64,000 bases of DNA from Chrysomallon squamiferum (GCA_012295275.1 CM022666.1:5000867-5064866), one strand, 5' to 3'; shown: positions 10,930-22,084, counted from the stretch's first letter. Program-made: numbers and translations. The notes: generated by a model from the letters alone, not told the origin.

Positions 10930-10994
10930 ATTATTAATAATATTGTTATGAATATTATTATTAATTATTACTATTAATTATTATTATTATTAAT

Positions 10995-11026
<32 letters not shown>

Positions 11027-11445
11027 ATTATTATTAATTATTATTATTTATTATTATCATTAATTATTATTATTATTAATTATTATTATTAATTATTATT
11101 ATTATTATTATTAATTATTATTATTTATTATTATCATTAATTATTATTATTATTAATTATTATTATTATTAATTATTATTATTATTATTAATTATTATTA
11201 TTATTAATTATTATTATTTATTATTATCATTAATTATTATTATTATTAATTATTATTATTAATTATTATTATTATTATTAATTATTATTATTTATTATTA
11301 TCATTCATTATTATTATTATTAATTATTATTATTATTAATTATTATTATTATTATTAATTATTATTATTAATTATTATTATTTTAATTATTATTATTATT
11401 AATTAGTATTATTTATTATTATCATTAATTATTATTATTATTAAT

Positions 11446-11477
<32 letters not shown>

Positions 11478-11503
11478 ATTATTAATTATTATTATTATTA
11501 TTA

Positions 11504-11543
<40 letters not shown>

Positions 11544-11582
11544 ATTTATTATTATTAATTATTATTATTATTAATTATTATT
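10855..11582. repeat. 0.7-kb ATT/AATT array downstream of gene 1
   Basis: Almost pure A+T array with higher-order structure: runs of ATT broken by AATT at short intervals and recurrent TTATCATTAATTA variants. It begins about 170 bases after the TNF stop codon. Gene 2 has a short AAT array in the same place (38,485-38,615). Confidence 0.95.
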
Positions 11583-12045
11583 AGAACTTGTGGTTGTTTC
11601 TGATTTGTGATTTTGGTATATCTAACATTTTTAATTTATTTTTATAATTCTTTCATTAATAATTAATTATGCCACTGGAATATGAATCAGAATTATTATA
11701 TAATTGTTTCCAGTGCTTGTGTTTTGAATAGCAGTATTTTAACAATGAGGCTGAGACTGTCCCATTCAGTCACTACTACTGTACTAAGAGATAGACAGAA
11801 AGTGTGAATAAAAAATAATTTATAAAAACATGATAGATAATATTGTTTTGTTTTTTTCAAATTTAAAGACAAATGTTTGTTATTTTCTCCAAATCAGCAG
11901 CGTAACTTCATCAGCTTATACTTAAACTCATGCTACTGTTTTTAATGATTGCATATAATCGTTGTTACTACTATTACTTTATTACTTTTTTTATTACCAT
12001 TTTCACACACACACACACACGCGCATTTTTTTATTTAAAACGTTT
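11583..12045. other. Intergenic, no gene seen
   Basis: Its start (TGTGGTTGTTTGTGATTTG-like) matches 38,615-38,740 after gene 2, so it is the shared 3' flank of the two TNF genes. An AATAAA at about 11,807 could serve as a polyadenylation signal if the transcript spans the ATT array. No open frame of note. Confidence 0.5.
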
Positions 12046-12420
12046 AGAATTCTTTGGACAGTTGCCAGTATTTAAATAAAAACTTATTAACAAGATCTGT
12101 TTGCTTATTACCTTGAAGATTTACGAGAAGTAATGAATATTAATTTTCTTCGGGGACTGGGCTTTCCACCTAAGCTATAAATAGTTGTCAGGTCAGTGGT
12201 TTGAAGTTGTCAACCGAATTATTAATAGACGGATTTAGAAAGTATGAAGGAATTATTATTGTTATAAATAAATAAATATATTGTTGTTACAGTTGTTGAA
12301 AATGAATAAGAACACCGATACCTTTATTACTATTATTATTGTTATTATTTTAGGTCGGTTCGTTAGAAAGGAGTTACTAGGTCACGAACGCCATTTGCAA
12401 CACAATTACCCATTCATAAG
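12045..12420 (+). repeat. Dispersed repeat family T (TATA-bearing)
   Basis: Copy of a roughly 300-bp repeat with TTCTTTGGACAGTTGCCAGT, an AGCTATAAATAG box, AATAAATAAAT and a GTTGTT tract. Other copies: 33,300-33,680, 46,970-47,300 and 48,420-48,810 (plus). Partial or inverted copies lie at 38,830-38,940, 40,500-40,630, 41,230-41,370 and 55,890-56,110. A TATA-like box followed by a polyadenylation-like signal hints at an LTR or promoter-bearing small element; no termini were proved. Confidence 0.55.
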
Positions 12421-12432
12421 TTTGTTTTAAAA

Positions 12433-12466
<34 letters not shown>

Positions 12467-12479
12467 TTCCCGTTGATCT

Positions 12480-12800
12480 CTGCTCTGATTAGTTCAACAA
12501 TTAACGGCAAAGATTAACTAAACTGACATAATAATATGTACCTTTGTATAAAATGACTTTGTAGATGTTCCACAGTGCACATTTACCCGACTTAATCCTT
12601 TTTATCCAGTAAGTTGAATAACCTTACATATTAAAATTGTCTTACCTGTACACCTCCATTTTATCGCGTAACTAACTGAACTGCGCATGTCAGTGTCTGT
12701 TCTAGGTACCAGCATGCCCTAACTATTCTTGATACACATGCGCATGGATTCAATAAAGCTAAATTGAAATCACGTCATGGTTCCCTTTCTTCTCTTTGAT
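12480..12800 (+). repeat. Dispersed repeat family C
   Basis: Contains AACTGCGCATGTCAGTGTCT and ACACATGCGCATGGATTCA. Copies occur at about 24,290-24,440, 25,940-26,090 and 42,360-42,540 (plus), and inverted at about 34,430-34,580. No coding content. Confidence 0.7.
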
Positions 12801-14100
12801 ACAGTTACTTTGACATACATACTGATTGTTTTCTGGAATAACCAGAATGTTATACTATTATATACAAGTTCCTACGCGTTTTGGAAAGTCTTGGAAAGTT
12901 TTGGAAATTCGTCAGAGTGTTTTCAAGGACCTTAAAAGTTTTGTCCAAACCGTAAAAATAATGTATGAAAAACTGGTTTGTTTCACTAATATTTAGGACC
13001 GATTCAACGCTCAGTTTTAGCCGATATAGCGTACCCAACGAAAATGGTTGCGTTTTCAGGCTGCCCGAACAAACCCATAAGCAATAGTATTTCGTGCATT
13101 TTAAAGTTATGGAAATAAGAAGAAAGTAACTCGACAACTTTTTGTGAAGCAATATTTCTGTAGTCATGTCCACTCCAAGAACAAAAGTTGTCCCAAAACT
13201 AATCCTACATCTGCAAGTATTTGTAAAGAGGCATGCGCGGAGAAGTGACAGGAAGTTATTAATTAACATAATTTATGTATATAATCATGCATTTCATCAG
13301 ACGTTCTTCTCTGCTTTTTAAATAAGAATGTTTTTAATAATTTCAATTTTTATTATCTCTGAACTGTCAAGAACGTTGTATTTATGTTTATATGAGATGG
13401 AAATATCACCAACGTAGAATGAAATTTACACACTGCTGTCAAAAAATACGTGATTGGTTACAGGATTCGCTTGGCTGGTCCTAATGTAGTAAATATTATG
13501 CAAATTATTATACTACTCGTAGTTTATTAATATGATTACTGTGTTTTTTAATTTAACGACGTCACTAAATACATTTTTAATCAACCGTTATATGACTAAA
13601 TATTTACCGTTAAGGACCACATAGATATATAGCGTAAGATAAAATTCTACTCCGGAAAACAACGCACGCTACTCTGTTTTGAAAAAAAGCCAGGAATAAT
13701 TCATATGCATATATATATATATATAGATGTATATAATAAATAAACAGTATAACAAAAATAACTTTTTAATAACTAAATGGAAAATAAAATATATTACAGT
13801 CATTTATCTGATTATCACACATCTTTTCTTCAAACGCTTGCTTCATAGGAAAAGTTTCGAAAACTAACAGACGGATAGAGTTCTCTGAAAAAAAGAAATA
13901 AAAATAAAAACAATAATGATGATGATGATGATACTCAGTACATGTCTTTGAAGCTACTAAGAAAATTCGATTAAATGAAGTACAAATATTAAACGTATTA
14001 TTTTTATTTTTTTCTCTTTCTCTGCCCATCCAGTTTTTCCCCAATTCAGTTGTTTCTCTGTGTAATCTATGTAAATTGTCTCCCTTTATTAGTACTAGTA
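12800..14100. other. Apparently single-copy stretch, no gene recognised
   Basis: A 139-codon minus-strand open frame (12,850-13,269) has no recognisable domain and many rare-looking residue runs. The plus strand shows no spliced pattern I can support. A GAT triplet array lies near 13,915-13,932. Confidence 0.4.
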
Positions 14101-14108
14101 TAAAGAAT

Positions 14109-14112
<4 letters not shown>

Positions 14113-14186
<74 letters not shown>
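14113..14186. repeat. CT dinucleotide array
   Basis: About 37 uninterrupted CT units. Confidence 0.98.
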
Positions 14187-14194
<8 letters not shown>

Positions 14195-14369
14195 GTCTGC
14201 AATTCTATAACGAAAGTACAGTTTATTATTAAGAATAACGATATAATTTACACCTAAATTATAAGAAGATTCATCATGAAAAAAACAGTAGTATATGAGA
14301 CCACTGCCCGGTCACAGCTCATTCTCTTTATGTACATATAATAACTTGTGATTAAACAACACTTACACA

Positions 14370-14452
14370 TTCCACCAGCAGTAGATACCAATGTCTATAA
14401 CTAACACAACTGTTCCTGAAACTATTCCAGTAGTTACGTAAAAAACCTCTGA
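14370..14452 (-). CDS. Candidate transmembrane exon, copy 1
   Basis: Read on the minus strand, an acceptor (TTTATTTCAG, about 14,453) opens a short exon encoding VTTGIVSGTVVLVIDIGIYC. This is a membrane-spanning pattern with Gly and Asp inside. It is followed by a GTGTAAGT donor near 14,370. A second, degraded copy lies at 14,624-14,712. I do not recognise the protein. It could be the last membrane segment of a gene whose other exons lie outside what I can read, or a duplicated fragment. Confidence 0.35.
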
Positions 14453-14469
14453 AATAAACAACAAATCAT

Positions 14470-14501
14470 ATAAATAAATAAATAAATAAATCAATAAAAA
14501 A

Positions 14502-14585
<84 letters not shown>

Positions 14586-14590
14586 TTAAT
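14470..14590. repeat. ATAA/AAT microsatellite
   Basis: Tetranucleotide then trinucleotide array directly upstream (minus-strand sense) of the candidate membrane exon. Confidence 0.95.
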
Positions 14591-14623
14591 AGCAGTAATA
14601 TTAATAATAATGTTGAATAAAAT

Positions 14624-14712
14624 TAGCAGTAGATACCAATGTCTATAACTAACACAACTGTTCCTGAAGCTATTCCAATAGCTAAGTAAAAAAAAGCCCT
14701 CTATAAACAACA
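14624..14712 (-). pseudogene. Candidate transmembrane exon, degraded copy 2
   Basis: Duplicate of 14,370-14,452. It keeps the IASGTVVLVIDIGIYC-type core text but has lost the acceptor consensus and diverges before the donor. It too is followed by an ATAA/AAT array, so exon plus microsatellite was duplicated as a 250-bp unit. Confidence 0.4.
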
Positions 14713-14724
14713 ACAGATCATATA

Positions 14725-14870
<146 letters not shown>

Positions 14871-15006
14871 ACATTAATAATAATGTCGAATAAAATTTAT
14901 TAAATAAAGATAAGATCTTAAAAACTTTAGATTTGCTCTGTTTGTCTTGCAGATTGAAAACTTTTCGTATCTCTCTCGTACTCTGACTCTCCATCTCACA
15001 CAGAGG

Positions 15007-15007
<1 letters not shown>

Positions 15008-15056
<49 letters not shown>
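15008..15056. repeat. CA array
   Basis: About 24 CA units. The flanks match 39,035-39,125 downstream of gene 2, so this is shared downstream sequence of the TNF genes. Confidence 0.97.
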
Positions 15057-15057
<1 letters not shown>

Positions 15058-15273
15058 CGAACAGTGAATACCTTTCTTCGCCTTTTCCCTATTTATTTAT
15101 TTATGTATTTATATTGGACTAAATCAGCTGTAGAGTATTTATAATTATAATCAGTTCTGTTACAGTTAGTAGAATCACTATGAAATACTCTCTACGTTAT
15201 CGTGTTGAAAACTAAGCTTTGTTTTAACTTTGTGTTAAATAGTTTTCAGGTATTCTCGACTTTTGTAAGTTTG

Positions 15274-15384
<111 letters not shown>

Positions 15385-15459
15385 AATATTGAGATTTATT
15401 TGCATACACTATTAAACACCCAGTATTTCTGTAATACAAACAATGAATCATCTTGACAG

Positions 15460-15559
15460 CTCACGACGAAAGTAACGATGACGTATTTAGAGAGAAAACT
15501 GAAAACCTAAAACTCTGTTTGAAAATATTCGACTACGTGTTAAGAAATTCTGTATTCAG
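15460..15559 (+). pseudogene. Unrecognised gene U, exon b copy 1 (frameshifted)
   Basis: Acceptor TTGACAG and donor ATTCAG|GTGAGC are intact. The sequence parallels exons at 19,563 and 21,084 but is 100 rather than 101 bases: one A is missing after the acidic stretch, so the frame breaks. It is the first of three tandem copies of this exon. Confidence 0.6.
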
Positions 15560-15619
15560 GTGAGCATTAAATTTACCTGTTTCCGTACAGGTGTGAGTTG
15601 AAATTTTGGGTACTGGTTT

Positions 15620-15900
15620 GGAATGTGTGAATGTGTGTTTGTGACTATGTGCATGCATGTGTCTGTGTGTGTACATGCATATGCCCTTGGTGTTCGTGTG
15701 TCTGTGTATTTGTGTGGTATGTGTCTATACATGTGTGTTTTGTATGTAATGGTAGGTATGTATATGCCTGTCTCTGTGTGTTTATATGTTTGTGTGTGTG
15801 GTATGTGTCTATACATGTGTGTTTTGTAGGTAATGGTTGGTATGTTTATGCCTGTCTCTGTGTGTTTACATGTTTGTGTTTGATAGATAATTATGTACTA
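15620..15900. repeat. Imperfect GT-rich repeat
   Basis: TGTGT/TATGT-rich low-complexity sequence with a tandem about 95-bp unit (GTATGTGTCTATACATGTGT at about 15,717 and 15,801). Open frames across it are low-complexity artefacts. Confidence 0.8.
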
Positions 15901-16279
15901 GGTAGGTTAATGGTAGCGAATACTCGTTTTTATTGACGTATTACAACAGACGTCTGTATTCCGTGTATTTGTGTATGTGTTTATATCAGTGCAGAAGTCT
16001 AGACAGAGAATATTAAGGAAGATAACGCTTTCGTACTTAAGGACCATTTTCTCAAATAATGATCCTTGTTGTTGTTGTTATTGTGATATCATTGTCATCA
16101 TTACTATTTATATTTTTAAGGATTTTACCGCAATTGTTGTTGTTATTACTATTGTTATTGTAATGATTATTGTTGATGAAATTTGTTGGCAGTTAACATT
16201 TTGTTTTAATTTTATTTTTCATGCAGGTAGTCTAAACACTTTTTATCTCAAATGCTGTTGTCACTGTAGTTGTGTGTCT

Positions 16280-16347
16280 CCTTTTGCTAATTATTATTAT
16301 TATTCTTATTATTATTCTTATTATTCTTATTATAATTATTATTATTA

Positions 16348-16378
<31 letters not shown>

Positions 16379-16380
16379 TT
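16280..16380. repeat. ATT array
   Basis: ATT/CTT triplets in an intron-like region of the gene U copy. Similar arrays sit at 19,320-19,420 and 20,760-20,945. Confidence 0.9.
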
Positions 16381-16771
16381 TGTACGTTTGTATATATGTA
16401 TATGTATGAGAGTATATATATATTAATCTGTCTGATATGTGTATCCATGTTTACATGTCCGTGTCTATTAATACATGAGAGTTGTGCATATATATATACC
16501 AAGGAAGATAACTCTTTATTACTCAAGGACCTTTATCTAAAAAAAGCTTCTTGTTGTTAATGTAATATCATCATTATAATTAGTTGTACTATTATTGTTA
16601 TTGATGTTGTTATTTATAACTATTGTTATTGTAATTATTATAGTTGATGACATTTTTTGGCAGTTAATATTTTGTTTCAATTTTATTTTTCATCTATGTA
16701 GTCCAAACACTTTTTATCCCAAATGCTGTTGTCACTGTAGTTGTGTGTCTCCTTGTTATGGCGGTGTACAC

Positions 16772-16831
16772 GTGTCAGAGGTTGTACTAACCAAACAAAA
16801 TTTCAACAGACTGGGTCTCCATTATGATATG
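16772..16831 (+). pseudogene. Gene U, exon c copy 1
   Basis: Sixty bases in frame (SEVVLTKQNFNRLGLHYDM), ending at GATATG|GTAAGT. The frame is open, but the acceptor equivalent is changed from ACAG to ACAC. The inverted copy at 61,850-61,909 and the frameshifted copy at 19,991-20,049 encode the same motif. Function unknown. Confidence 0.5.
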
Positions 16832-16939
16832 GTAAGTGTTATCTGTGAGTTTATTTATTTATTTTTAAATACTTCTTTTTTTAGTTGATTTCTTTTTTTA
16901 ATCCGTATGTAACGAAATGGAAGAAAAGGTACAGAATGA

Positions 16940-17560
16940 CGTAATTTGAACATCCAGGGATACAGTATTATTCCAGTACAGTACATACCATGTAACTTAT
17001 ATATCCAGGTAGGGATACATTATTAAAGATTAATTGAGTACAGTTCTTTTCATGTAAATTTATATTCCAGGGAAATGGTATTAAAGATTAATAGATTCCA
17101 GTACACACCATGCATTTTACATATCCACGGTGAAACTATTAAAGATTATATAACAGAGATTATAATTATAATTTAGCATTAGATTTTATTCCAGTAAATA
17201 CACAGATATAATTTATATACCCAAGAATATAATATTACAGATTCAGTATAGTAAATATTATGTATCCTGTGTATCATCCTATGGTGTAGAGTTTACTGTG
17301 TATATATTAGTGTGTATATTAATAAAAACAGATTATTTTAGATAGCTTGTATCCTGTGTATCATCCTATGGTGTAGAGTTTACTGTGTATATATTAGTGT
17401 GAATATTAATAAAAACAGATTATTTTAGATAGCTTGTATTCTGTGTATCATTTTATAAATGAGGTCCTATGGTGTAGACTATAAATGAATACCTTAATGT
17501 GTAGAGTCAAGGATATAATATTAAAGATTATTACAATACAGTACATACCATGTTATTTAT
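16940..17560. repeat. About 60-bp degenerate tandem repeat
   Basis: Degenerate units containing TACATACCATGTAATTTATA, ATCCAGGGATACAGTATTA and AAGATTAATAGAGT. The same family fills introns at 20,170-20,300, 21,525-21,900, 29,410-29,870 and, inverted, 54,400-54,600. A near-perfect 120-bp direct duplication occurs at about 17,245-17,440. Confidence 0.8.
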
Positions 17561-17747
17561 AATTCGGTTTAAAATAAAACAATATTATGAAATATTAACT
17601 GTTCACTTCCTGAAAGAAATATTTAGTTCCTTTGTCAAAAGTAAAAGTTTACAAATTAATTTACTGTCAGAGTATTTTTAAAGTTAAAATTAGCAGGTCA
17701 CAGAATGTTTACCGCTGTCTGGTGACCTCATCAAACGATTCTTTATT

Positions 17748-17947
17748 CGACTTTCCAGTGATAACGTGCACAGTTTCGCTTGTCGTTCTACTTTATCCGA
17801 CTTTCCAGTGATAACGTGCACAGTTTCGCTTGTCGTTCTACTTTATCCGACTTTCCAGTGATAACGTGCACAGTTTCGCTTGTCATTCTACTTTATCCGA
17901 CTTTCCAGTGATAACGTGCACAGTTTCGCTTGTCGTTCTACTTTATC
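17748..17947. repeat. 50-bp minisatellite, four units
   Basis: Four consecutive 50-base units starting CGACTTTCCAGTGATAACGT, differing at one or two positions. A degenerate fifth start follows. It sits at the left border of the block that reappears inverted at 63.2-63.7 kb. Confidence 0.97.
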
Positions 17948-18029
17948 TGACAACTTTTCGCTTGACGATATTTCGTTAGACGCTAAAATGTATATGAGAT
18001 GAAAGCAAAAGAAACGAAAACAGTTTCAG

Positions 18030-18510
18030 TGATGTTCACGTTGTTAAAAGATTAAGGCGTGTCTTCCTCCTTAAACAGTAGAAGCGTGGCCTGTATAAAC
18101 AGAAAGAAAGAAAGAAGATAGAGAAGAAAAATAAAGAAGATGAAACAACAGAAAATGAAAGAATTTATCCAATCATGACACAAAGTTCTATCAAATATAA
18201 TTTTAAAAGTGAAAGTGCATTTGTCTTAGTTGTATTTATGTGAGAACTCAGATTGTGTTTGTATATATCTAACTGTGTTTAATATCCTTAAAAAGAATAA
18301 TAAAAGGAATATTTTTCTTATATTTGTTTAAAATTTAATTTATTTGATATGAATTGTTTTATATTCACAAGGACATCAGATTCTCTGAGATATTATTTAC
18401 ATATGTGTATAGAGATTTCCTTCCATAATCTATAAGATATAACTGGAATTTAGTGGTGTCATAACAGGACTTTTCATTGCAATAAAATAAAAATCTGAGT
18501 TCTTAAAAAA
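18030..18510 (+). repeat. Outer end of inverted duplication (left arm)
   Basis: Matches the reverse complement of about 63,190-63,670 (shared text AGATTAAGGCGTGTCTTCCT). It marks the outermost recognisable position of the inverted pair. Confidence 0.75.
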
Positions 18511-18571
18511 AATAAATAGACATGGATATTAATAAAAGTAAATATTGTTTTTCAATATGACTGGTTCTTAC

Positions 18572-18607
18572 CGCTCTTCGAGTCAAATCAAGGGGAGGTA
18601 AACCAGG
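18572..18607 (-). other. Candidate 36-nt micro-exon, left arm
   Basis: On the minus strand, TGTCTGGCAG|CCTGG opens and AGAGCG|GTAAGA closes a 36-base in-frame segment reading PGLPPLDLTRRA. The inverted arm has an equal-length copy at 62,636-62,671 (PGLPPLDLTERQ) with both splice sites kept. It is opposite in sense to gene U exon a, 45 bases away. Confidence 0.35.
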
Positions 18608-18652
18608 CTGCCAGACAGCGAAAACGTCAAAGCGGAGTGAAGTGAAATTCAG

Positions 18653-18789
18653 TGACAGCGTTCTGTGTGATATTCGGTTTGATGTTTGTGGTTGATATTT
18701 TGTTGTTTGCTCATCGGATGGCCAAGACAATCTCGTTCGCTAAGCTTCTCCTGTACGGGTACCTGAGTATGTGGATTATAAGGAAACAG
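18653..18789 (+). CDS. Gene U, exon a: membrane-spanning exon
   Basis: Acceptor ATTCAG and donor AAACAG|GTAATT enclose 137 bases. The in-frame text includes FCVIFGLMFVVDILLFAHRM followed by a second hydrophobic stretch LLLYGYLSMWII. This is one to two membrane segments with a short basic linker. A stop lies upstream in frame, so this is an internal exon rather than a start. Its end is phase 0, whereas exon b starts with two bases completing a codon, so a missing exon must lie between if both belong to one gene. The inverted copy has lost this exon. I do not recognise the protein family. Confidence 0.5.
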
Positions 18790-18907
18790 GTAATTAATTA
18801 TTTGTTTATGGACACTTCAGTGCATATTATTATTAGTAATTAATGAAAGGTATTTAATTTTTTATTGAAGTAATCACACATTTAATGTGAAAGATATGTA
18901 AATTAAT

Positions 18908-18911
18908 GTTT

Positions 18912-18948
<37 letters not shown>

Positions 18949-18990
18949 TGATGATGATGATGATGATGATGATAACAACAACAACAATAT
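18908..18990. repeat. AAT then GAT then CAA triplet array
   Basis: Consecutive AAT, GAT and CAA triplets. The same order occurs inverted at about 62,465-62,585. Confidence 0.93.
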
Positions 18991-19089
18991 TTACAAAAAA
19001 CTACTAATAATAACAGGTTAACATTTAAATAAAATTAGTAAGGTTTTATTTGTTATATTGTTAAATTACTTTTTATATCAGTTATTTTA

Positions 19090-19480
19090 ATACGTAATTT
19101 GATCATTCTCATTATTACTAAAACTAGTACTAATACTATTACTACTATTTCTACTGCTACACTACTACTGCTATTACTATTACTACTACTGTTGTTATTA
19201 TGACTAGCGCCACTACTATTATTACCATTACTTCTACTACTACTATTAATTTTCTAATTATTATTATTACAGATACTACCACAATTATTGCAACAAAACC
19301 AACTACTAGTACTACAACTACTAATAATGCTATTATTATTATTGTTGTTATTATTATTATTATTTATTACTATTATTATTATTATTACTGTTATTATTAT
19401 TATTATAATTATTAATTATTATTATTAGTAGTAGTAGTAGTTGTAGTAGTAGTAGTAGTAGTAGTAGTAGTTGTAGTAAC
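19090..19480. repeat. ACT/ATT/AGT triplet-rich intron
   Basis: Long imperfect triplet stretch between exons a and b2. Sister stretches at 20,360-20,990 and, inverted, 62,060-62,340 show it is part of the duplicated unit. Confidence 0.9.
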
Positions 19481-19562
19481 TGTTGTTGTTATAGTTGTTT
19501 ATTTACATACAGTATTAGTCATCCAGTATTTCAATAATACAAACTATGAATTATCTTGTCAG

Positions 19563-19663
19563 CTGAAGATGAAGATGACGATGATGTATTGAGAGAGAAA
19601 AGTGAAAAACCTAAAACTCTGTTTGAAAATATTCGACTACGTGTTAAGAAATTGTGTATTCAG
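19563..19663 (+). CDS. Gene U, exon b copy 2
   Basis: Acceptor GTCAG and donor ATTCAG|GTGAGT enclose 101 bases. The open frame starts with an acidic run (EDEDDDD) then VLREKSEKPKTLFENIRLRV, with basic KKLCIQ at the end. Two bases at its start complete a codon and its end is phase 0. This is the better-preserved of three tandem copies together with 21,084-21,184. It could be a cytosolic acidic linker next to a membrane domain. Function unknown. Confidence 0.5.
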
Positions 19664-19990
19664 GTGAGTATTACGTTTAACTGTCTCCGTATATATATAT
19701 ATGTATATCAGAGAATGCTAAGGAAGACAACTCTTTCCTACTCAATGACCTTTATCTCAAGAAAAGCTTGTCGTTGCTATTGTTGTTAATGTAATATCAC
19801 TATTATTATTATTATTGTTATTGTTGTTGTTATTTATAATTATTGTTATTGTATCATTGTTGTTGATGAACTTTTTTCGCAGTTAATATTTTGTTCCAGT
19901 TTTATTTTTCATCCAGGTAGTCTAAACACTTTTTATCCCAAATGCTGTTGTCACCGTAGTTGTGTGTCGCCTTGTTATGGCGGTGTACAG

Positions 19991-20049
19991 GTGTCAGAGG
20001 TTGTCTAACCAAGCAAAGTTTCAAAAGACTGGGTCTCCATCACGATATG
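19991..20049 (+). pseudogene. Gene U, exon c copy 2 (frameshifted)
   Basis: ACAG acceptor and GATATG|GTAAGT donor are kept, but the segment is 59 rather than 60 bases. An A is missing in the middle of the TTGTACTAACC equivalent, breaking the LTKQSF frame. Confidence 0.55.
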
Positions 20050-20376
20050 GTAAGTGCTATCTGTGAATTTATTTATTTATTTTTAAATAATTTAAAAAAT
20101 AAATGGTCATACTTCTTTTTTTAGATGATTGTTTTTTATCCATGGGTAACTGGAAATATGGCAAAAGTTGCAGAATAATATAATTTAAACATCCAGAATA
20201 CAGTATTATTCCAGTACATTACATATCATGTAGTTTATATTTACAGGGAGACAGTATTAAATATTACATTATATACCATGTAATTTATACGACGAGAGAT
20301 ACGGTGTTAGGTTTTATTTGTTATATTGTTAAATTACTTTTTTTATCAGTTATTTTAATACGTAATTTGATCATTC

Positions 20377-20577
20377 TCATTATTACTAAGACTAGTACTA
20401 ATACTATTACTACTAAGACTAGTACTAATACTATTACTACTAAAACTAGTACTAATACTATTACTACTAAAACTAGTACTAATACTATTACTACTAAGAC
20501 TAGTACTAATACTATTACTACTAAGACTAGTACTAATACTATTACTACTAAAACTAGTACTAATACAATTACTACTC
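20377..20577. repeat. 27-bp minisatellite, about seven units
   Basis: Tandem AAGACTAGTACTAATACTAT-type units of 27 bases. Units keep frame (nine residues each) and so give spurious open frames on both strands. The equivalent intron after exon a has a single unit. Confidence 0.95.
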
Positions 20578-20759
20578 TTTCCACTGCTACACTATTACTG
20601 CTATTACTATTACCACTACTGTTGTGTTATTATGACTAGCGCCACTACTATTATTACTATTACTTCTACTATTTCTATTAATTTTATAATTATTATTATT
20701 ACACATGCTACCACTTTTATTGCAACAACACCAACTACTGCAACTACCACTACTAATAC

Positions 20760-20881
20760 TGCTATTATTATTATTATTATTATTGTTATTATTATTTATT
20801 ATTATTATTATTATTTTTAATTATTATTATTATTATTACTGTTATTGTTATTATTATATATTATTATCATTACTATTTTTA

Positions 20882-20913
<32 letters not shown>

Positions 20914-20950
20914 TGTTATTGTTATTATTATTATTAATTATTATTATTAC
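20760..20950. repeat. ATT array
   Basis: ATT triplets with AATT breaks. No coding content despite open frames. Confidence 0.92.
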
Positions 20951-21083
20951 TAGTAGTAGTTGAAGTAGTAGTAGCAGTAGTAGTATTACAGCTGTTGTCA
21001 TTGTTGTTGTTTTTATTGTTTATTTACATATACTATTAGTCACCCAGTATTTCTGTAATACAAACTATGAATTATCTTGACAG

Positions 21084-21184
21084 CTGATGATGAATGTGAT
21101 GATGATGTATTGAGAGAGAAAACTAAAAAACCTAAATCTCTGTTTGAAAATATTCAACTACGTGTTAAGAAATTGTGTATTCAG
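21084..21184 (+). CDS. Gene U, exon b copy 3
   Basis: 101 bases between TTGACAG and ATTCAG|GTGAGT. Open frame ADDECDDDVLREKTKKPKS then LFENIQLRVKKLCIQ. It differs from copy 2 at about seven residues. It lies 0.8 kb before the terminal exon fragment at 22,010 with compatible phase 0. The matching exon c is truncated at about 21,480-21,530. Confidence 0.5.
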
Positions 21185-22009
21185 GTGAGTATTACGTTTA
21201 CCTGTCTCCGTATATATAATCAGAGAATGCTAAGGAAGACAACTCTTTTATACTCATGGACCTTTATCTCAAGAAATGCTTGTTGTTGCTATTGTTGTTA
21301 ATGTAATATTATTACTATTACTATTATTATTATTATTATTATTACTATTATTGTTATTGTTGTTGTTATTTATAACTCTTATTTTTCTATCATTGTTGTT
21401 GATGAACTGTTTTCGCAGTTAATGTTTTGTTTCAGTTTTAGTTTTCATCTATGTAGTCTAAACACTTTTTATACAAAATGCTGTTGTCACTGTAGTTGTG
21501 TATCTCTTTGTTTATGGCAGTGTACGTACCATATAATTTCTATATCCTGGGATACAGTATTATAGATTAATAGAGCGCAGTACGTACCATGTAAGTTTAC
21601 ATATACAGGGGTATAGTATTAAAGATTAATAGAGTATATTACATACCATGTAATTTATATATCCAGGGAAACGGTATTAAATATTATAGAATAGAGTTCG
21701 GTACATACCATGTAATTTATATATCCAGGCATTCAGTATTAAATATTACATAATAGAATACAGTACATTCTATTTAAATTATATATCCAGGGATACAGTA
21801 TTAAAGATGAATAGAGTACAGTACATGCCATGTAATTTATATACCAAGTGATACAGTATTATTCCAGTACGGTAACCTTAAAGATCGTTACATTAAAGAT
21901 TCAGTAAAGCAAATATTATGTATTCAGTATATGATATTATAAAACTGACATACTGTGATGTGGAATATACAGTGTATTTTAATATATATATATTTTTTTT
22001 ATATTTCAG

Positions 22010-22084
22010 AACGGATTCATAGACCTCCAAGCTGAAATGATCAACAGTCGACTTGTTTCTCATGCAGAACAGATAAACAAATAA
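22010..22084 (+). pseudogene. Gene U, exon d, truncated copy
   Basis: After ATTTCAG the frame reads NGFIDLQAEMINSRLVSHAE and stops at TAA a few codons later. The inverted copy at 54,050-54,366 is identical here but then continues for about 80 more codons, so this copy was cut by a rearrangement just after CAGATAAACA. Confidence 0.7.

Noticed and set aside
12850-13269. 139-codon minus-strand frame
   Set aside because: Length alone is its only support; no domain, no paralogue in the window and no splice context. Not called as a gene.
17748-17947. CRISPR-like array (50-bp units)
   Set aside because: Units are contiguous with no distinct spacers, and the genome is eukaryotic.
20304-20639. Nine-residue repeat protein (KTSTNTITT)
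   Set aside because: A 27-bp minisatellite keeps every frame open; the surrounding sequence is gene U intron.
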